Shown: positions 61,615 through 64,000 of the stretch, in pieces
How positions within the stretch are numbered: the first letter of the stretch is position 1
Layout: the number at the start of each line of letters is the position of its first letter
From: Alistipes sp.
GTDB lineage: Bacteria; Bacteroidota; Bacteroidia; Bacteroidales; Rikenellaceae
DNA length: 64,000 bases
Reading direction: 5' to 3'
NCBI GenBank assembly: GCA_017520545.1
Contig: JAFXFM010000006.1
Span: 44,409-108,408, forward strand
Notes under the pieces: generated by a model
Databases searched by the model: none
Seen by the model: only the letters and a program-made list of their open reading frames with translations
Told to the model about the DNA's origin: nothing
Program-made: the position numbers and the translations under genes

Positions 61615-61783
61615 TGAAAAATAATTGACAATCGAAGTAAAAATTACCTATTTTGATAATAATAGTCCAAAACCGATGCTTTTCTCCGATTTTTCTCACC
61701 TCTGACGTTGCTGATTAAAAAAATCTATTTACTCAGCCTTGTTACACGCATTACACACTACTCACCGCTATTCGGAACAAAAG

Positions 61784-61811
61784 TTTTCCGTTTTACGCTT
61801 CTCGTTTTCTG
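61784..61811 (+). repeat. degenerate TTTTCCG-type heptads
   Basis: TTTTCCG TTTTACG CTTCTCG TTTTCTG: four heptads, only the first exact, ending 8 nt before the nhaC -7 box, the same position as at radA. Confidence 0.7.
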
Positions 61812-61819
61812 TTTTTTTA

Positions 61820-61827
61820 TACCTTTG
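61820..61827 (+). promoter_or_regulatory. nhaC -7 box, 4 nt before the ATG
   Basis: TACCTTTG; predicted start at about 61832, exactly the A of the first ATG. Confidence 0.6.
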
Positions 61828-61831
61828 CCGT

Positions 61832-63286
61832 ATGAAACTGAAAAAGATTCTTTCGAAAAGAGACGAGATGTCGATATGGCTTGCGTTAATACCTCTGGCT
61901 GTGCTGGTTGCTATGCTTGCCTTGGTAATAAAAACGTTCGGAGCCGACGCTATCGAGGGCGGTAGTCAAATATCGCTGTTGGTTGCATCCTCGGTTGCCG
62001 CACTCTTGGCAATTGTATTTTGCCACTGCAAGTGGAGCACTCTCGAAGATGCTATTATTAATAATATCCGTACTTCGGCATCGGCAATTATCATACTTCT
62101 ATTGATTGGAGCAATTGCAGGTACTTGGATGCTTAGTGGGGTGGTGCCAACCCTGATGTATTACGGTTTACAGATAATCCACCCGAAGGTCTTTCTTGCC
62201 GTAGCTTGTTTGATATGCGCTGTTGTAGCGGTTGTTACGGGTAGTTCTTGGACAACCATTGCCACCATTGGTGTAGCGCTAATGGGTGTAGGCGAAGCAC
62301 AGGGCTTTTCGGAGGGGTGGATTGCCGGCGCAATTATCTCGGGAGCATATTTTGGCGACAAGATGTCCGCCTTATCCGATACCACCGTATTAGCCTCTTC
62401 TACAGCTCGTGTACCTCTATTCGAGCACGTCAAGTATATGAGCATAACGACAATTCCTTCATTTGTGATTGCGCTCATTGCCTTTACTGTGGTAAGTCTT
62501 TTGCACACAACGGATAATGCGGCTCAAATGCAGGAACTCTCGAGTGTATTGCTCGAATCATTCAATATATCGGCGTGGCTATTGTTGGTGCCGGCTATTA
62601 CACTTGTGCTTATCGCGAAGCGTTTGCCTGCTTTGGTAACGCTCTTTATCTCGGTGATTTTAGCGTGCATAGCAATGGTTGTAGCACAGCCTGAAATAGT
62701 GCAGGCCATTGGAGGTGATGGCGACTATTCGACCTTTCGTGCGCTGCTGACGGTATGCTCAACTAACACTTCAATTGACACTGGTAGCGACACTATTAAT
62801 GAGCTTGTTGCAACCAATGGAATGAAGGGTATGCTCAATACCGTATGGTTGGTGTTATGTGCAATGTGTTTTGGCGGTGTTATGGCAGGTAGCGGTATGT
62901 TGTCGGCTATTACAAAACTCTTTGCAAAGTTCGTATATCGCACATCGAGCATCGTGGCTTCAACTCTTGGAATGGGCCTATTTGCAAACTTGCTCACTGC
63001 GGACCAATACATATCTGTTATTATTACGGGAGAGACTTTCCGTGAACTCTATGCGAATCGTGGTTTGGAGGGACGATTGTTGAGCCGTTCCATCGAAGAT
63101 ACCGCAACAGTGTCGTCGGTGCTTGTGCCTTGGAATTCGTGCGGTATGACACAATCTACGGTGCTGGGTGTGGCAACTATTACATATCTGCCATACTGCC
63201 TATTCAATCTGATAAGCCCGATAATGTCGCTTACGGTGGCAATAATCGGCTATAAAATCTCTCGCAAGGTATCTACGGAGGCGTAA
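61832..63286 (+). CDS. nhaC: NhaC-family Na+/H+ antiporter
   Basis: A polytopic antiporter of about 484 aa (11-12 helices). Conserved GAIAGTWMLSGVVPTLMYYG, GSSWTTIATIGVALMGVG, and WIAGAIISGAYFGDKMSALSD hold the polar sodium site; a second GTxN-like set is in SSVLVPWNSCGMTQSTVLGV. The first ATG (61832) lies 4 nt after a -7 box and would be leaderless; the alternative is MSIWLALIP at 61868. Both give a normal antiporter. A single-gene unit next to the DUF349 promoter; likely sodium/pH homeostasis. Confidence 0.93.
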   Translation: MKLKKILSKRDEMSIWLALIPLAVLVAMLALVIKTFGADAIEGGSQISLLVASSVAALLAIVFCHCKWSTLEDAIINNIRTSASAIIILLLIGAIAGTWMLSGVVPTLMYYGLQIIHPKVFLAVACLICAVVAVVTGSSWTTIATIGVALMGVGEAQGFSEGWIAGAIISGAYFGDKMSALSDTTVLASSTARVPLFEHVKYMSITTIPSFVIALIAFTVVSLLHTTDNAAQMQELSSVLLESFNISAWLLLVPAITLVLIAKRLPALVTLFISVILACIAMVVAQPEIVQAIGGDGDYSTFRALLTVCSTNTSIDTGSDTINELVATNGMKGMLNTVWLVLCAMCFGGVMAGSGMLSAITKLFAKFVYRTSSIVASTLGMGLFANLLTADQYISVIITGETFRELYANRGLEGRLLSRSIEDTATVSSVLVPWNSCGMTQSTVLGVATITYLPYCLFNLISPIMSLTVAIIGYKISRKVSTEA

Positions 63287-63349
63287 CCGAATGACTCTTT
63301 TGGCTCGGTTGTTGTTTGGTTTAGGCATACAAACCAATACAACAAGAGT

Positions 63350-64000
63350 ATGAAAAAGATTCTGTTTACCATTATGGCTTTGGGCACTACCGTAGCTGTG
63401 GTAGCTCAAAACAATCAGGCCCCTGCGGCAAATGCTGTTCTTGTATCGCAGACTCGTCAAGGCGATGTCGTAATTTCGCGCTACAAAATTCCTCACGATC
63501 ACGGTCGTACAGCCGAATTTGATCTGCACTATGCAGTAAATAGGTCGAACATCGTCTCCTCATTCTCGGATAACTCCGAGCAGATAACCGATTTAAAGGA
63601 CTTTATGAATCAGTGCTGCGACTCTACGATGCATATCTCCTCTATTCAGATTGTCGGCTATGCTTCGCCCGATGGCAACAACAAGCAAAACGACTCTCTC
63701 GCATCGAAACGTGCGCAATCGTTGTACCATTACGCCGTGAACACATACCACCCGACACAGAAGATAAACACTTCGCACAAGGCCCTTCATTGGAACGACT
63801 GTGTCGCGGCGGTAGAGAAGTCCGACATTCCTGATAAGAGTCAAGTGCTGGCAATTCTGAAATCGACCTCGCACACCGAGCCTCAGAAGGAGGCTGCATT
63901 GCGCCAGTTGCCCGAGGCGTGGAGTTATCTGGCCACAAATATCCTCCCGCAGATGCGTTATGCCGACATCGAGTTTGACTACGGCGTAGATGAGTACATA
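63350..64000 (+). CDS. exported OmpA-like protein (3' end outside window)
   Basis: 217 visible codons. Signal peptide MKKILFTIMALGTTVAVVAQ. The mature start is Gln/Asn-rich. About residues 65-125 carry IQIVGYASPDGNNKQNDSLA followed by SKRAQSLYHYA, the peptidoglycan-contacting OmpA-type motif (G-Y-A/T-S-P-x-G... S-x-x-R-A). The frame is open to the window end with no stop, so length and C-terminal domains are unknown. Probably an outer-membrane or cell-wall protein. The 63-bp gap after nhaC shows no clear promoter; it could be read through from nhaC. Confidence 0.75.
   Translation, partial: MKKILFTIMALGTTVAVVAQNNQAPAANAVLVSQTRQGDVVISRYKIPHDHGRTAEFDLHYAVNRSNIVSSFSDNSEQITDLKDFMNQCCDSTMHISSIQIVGYASPDGNNKQNDSLASKRAQSLYHYAVNTYHPTQKINTSHKALHWNDCVAAVEKSDIPDKSQVLAILKSTSHTEPQKEAALRQLPEAWSYLATNILPQMRYADIEFDYGVDEYI

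Noticed and set aside
1-64000. tRNA, rRNA, tmRNA, integrase or transposase
   Set aside because: I looked for cloverleaf-like and conserved rRNA sequence and for transposase or recombinase motifs in the gaps and ORFs and found none; a covariance-model scan would be needed to exclude small RNAs.

Overview
The window looks like a chromosomal segment of a gut-type Bacteroidales bacterium, perhaps Rikenellaceae/Alistipes-like; the family is a guess. The order rests on several things: promoters of the Bacteroidetes TAnnTTTG (-7) type without Shine-Dalgarno dependence; a Rho with a long acidic/basic N-terminal extension; calcineurin-like lipoproteins with MetallophosN/C-type domains; a BACON-type lipoprotein endonuclease; BspA-type leucine-rich repeats; and the dxr-rseP pair. 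About 53 protein genes are supported. I saw no rRNA, tRNA, CRISPR-Cas, transposase or integrase.

Layout. 1-10 kb: a PHP-domain phosphodiesterase cut by the window edge; a leftward three-gene operon (SRD5A-like 5-alpha-reductase, old-yellow-enzyme reductase, short-chain dehydrogenase) that matches steroid/bile-acid A-ring reduction clusters; ychF; rho; and three secreted S1/P1 nucleases around rho. 10-19 kb: OsmC, two envelope proteins, galM, gltX, a nucleotidyltransferase, a short membrane protein, dxr and rseP. 19-25 kb: the first palindrome array, an AT-rich two-gene cassette of unknown function with zinc ribbons, radA, and an AT-rich acyltransferase carrying a G9 tract. 25-34 kb: panB, ppa and two large secreted metallophosphoesterases in one leftward run, then fabD, a ROK regulator and a GNAT. 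34-46 kb: a WG/BspA leucine-rich repeat protein, rpe, an ABC-F ATPase, a TrmH/RlmB methyltransferase, a YgjP-like metallopeptidase fused to a GNAT, fabI, an RluB-type synthase and a lipoprotein nuclease. 46-64 kb: LemA, a TPM protein, ackA with a Ptb-type phosphotransacylase, aroQ, a flippase, thiL, ftsB-like, queE, hpt, MATE, a heparinase-like protein, an exonuclease, yidC, a DUF349 protein, nhaC and an OmpA-like gene cut by the right edge.

The two strongest discovery leads are these. (1) The 5AR/5BR/HSDH-like operon at 1.2-4.1 kb predicts reduction of 3-oxo-delta4 steroids or bile acids to 5-alpha and 5-beta products. (2) A family of 18-bp palindromes (GGTATCGTTTTCGATACC and variants) forms arrays with regular periods (about 52 bp and exactly 70 bp). 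They lie in three intergenic regions, all between convergent genes, and two arrays are preceded by the same ~65-bp leader-like sequence in inverted orientation. Other leads are a probable phase-variable acyltransferase, the AT-rich zinc-ribbon cassette, the peptidase-acetyltransferase fusion, and heptanucleotide (TTTTCCG)n repeats beside promoters.
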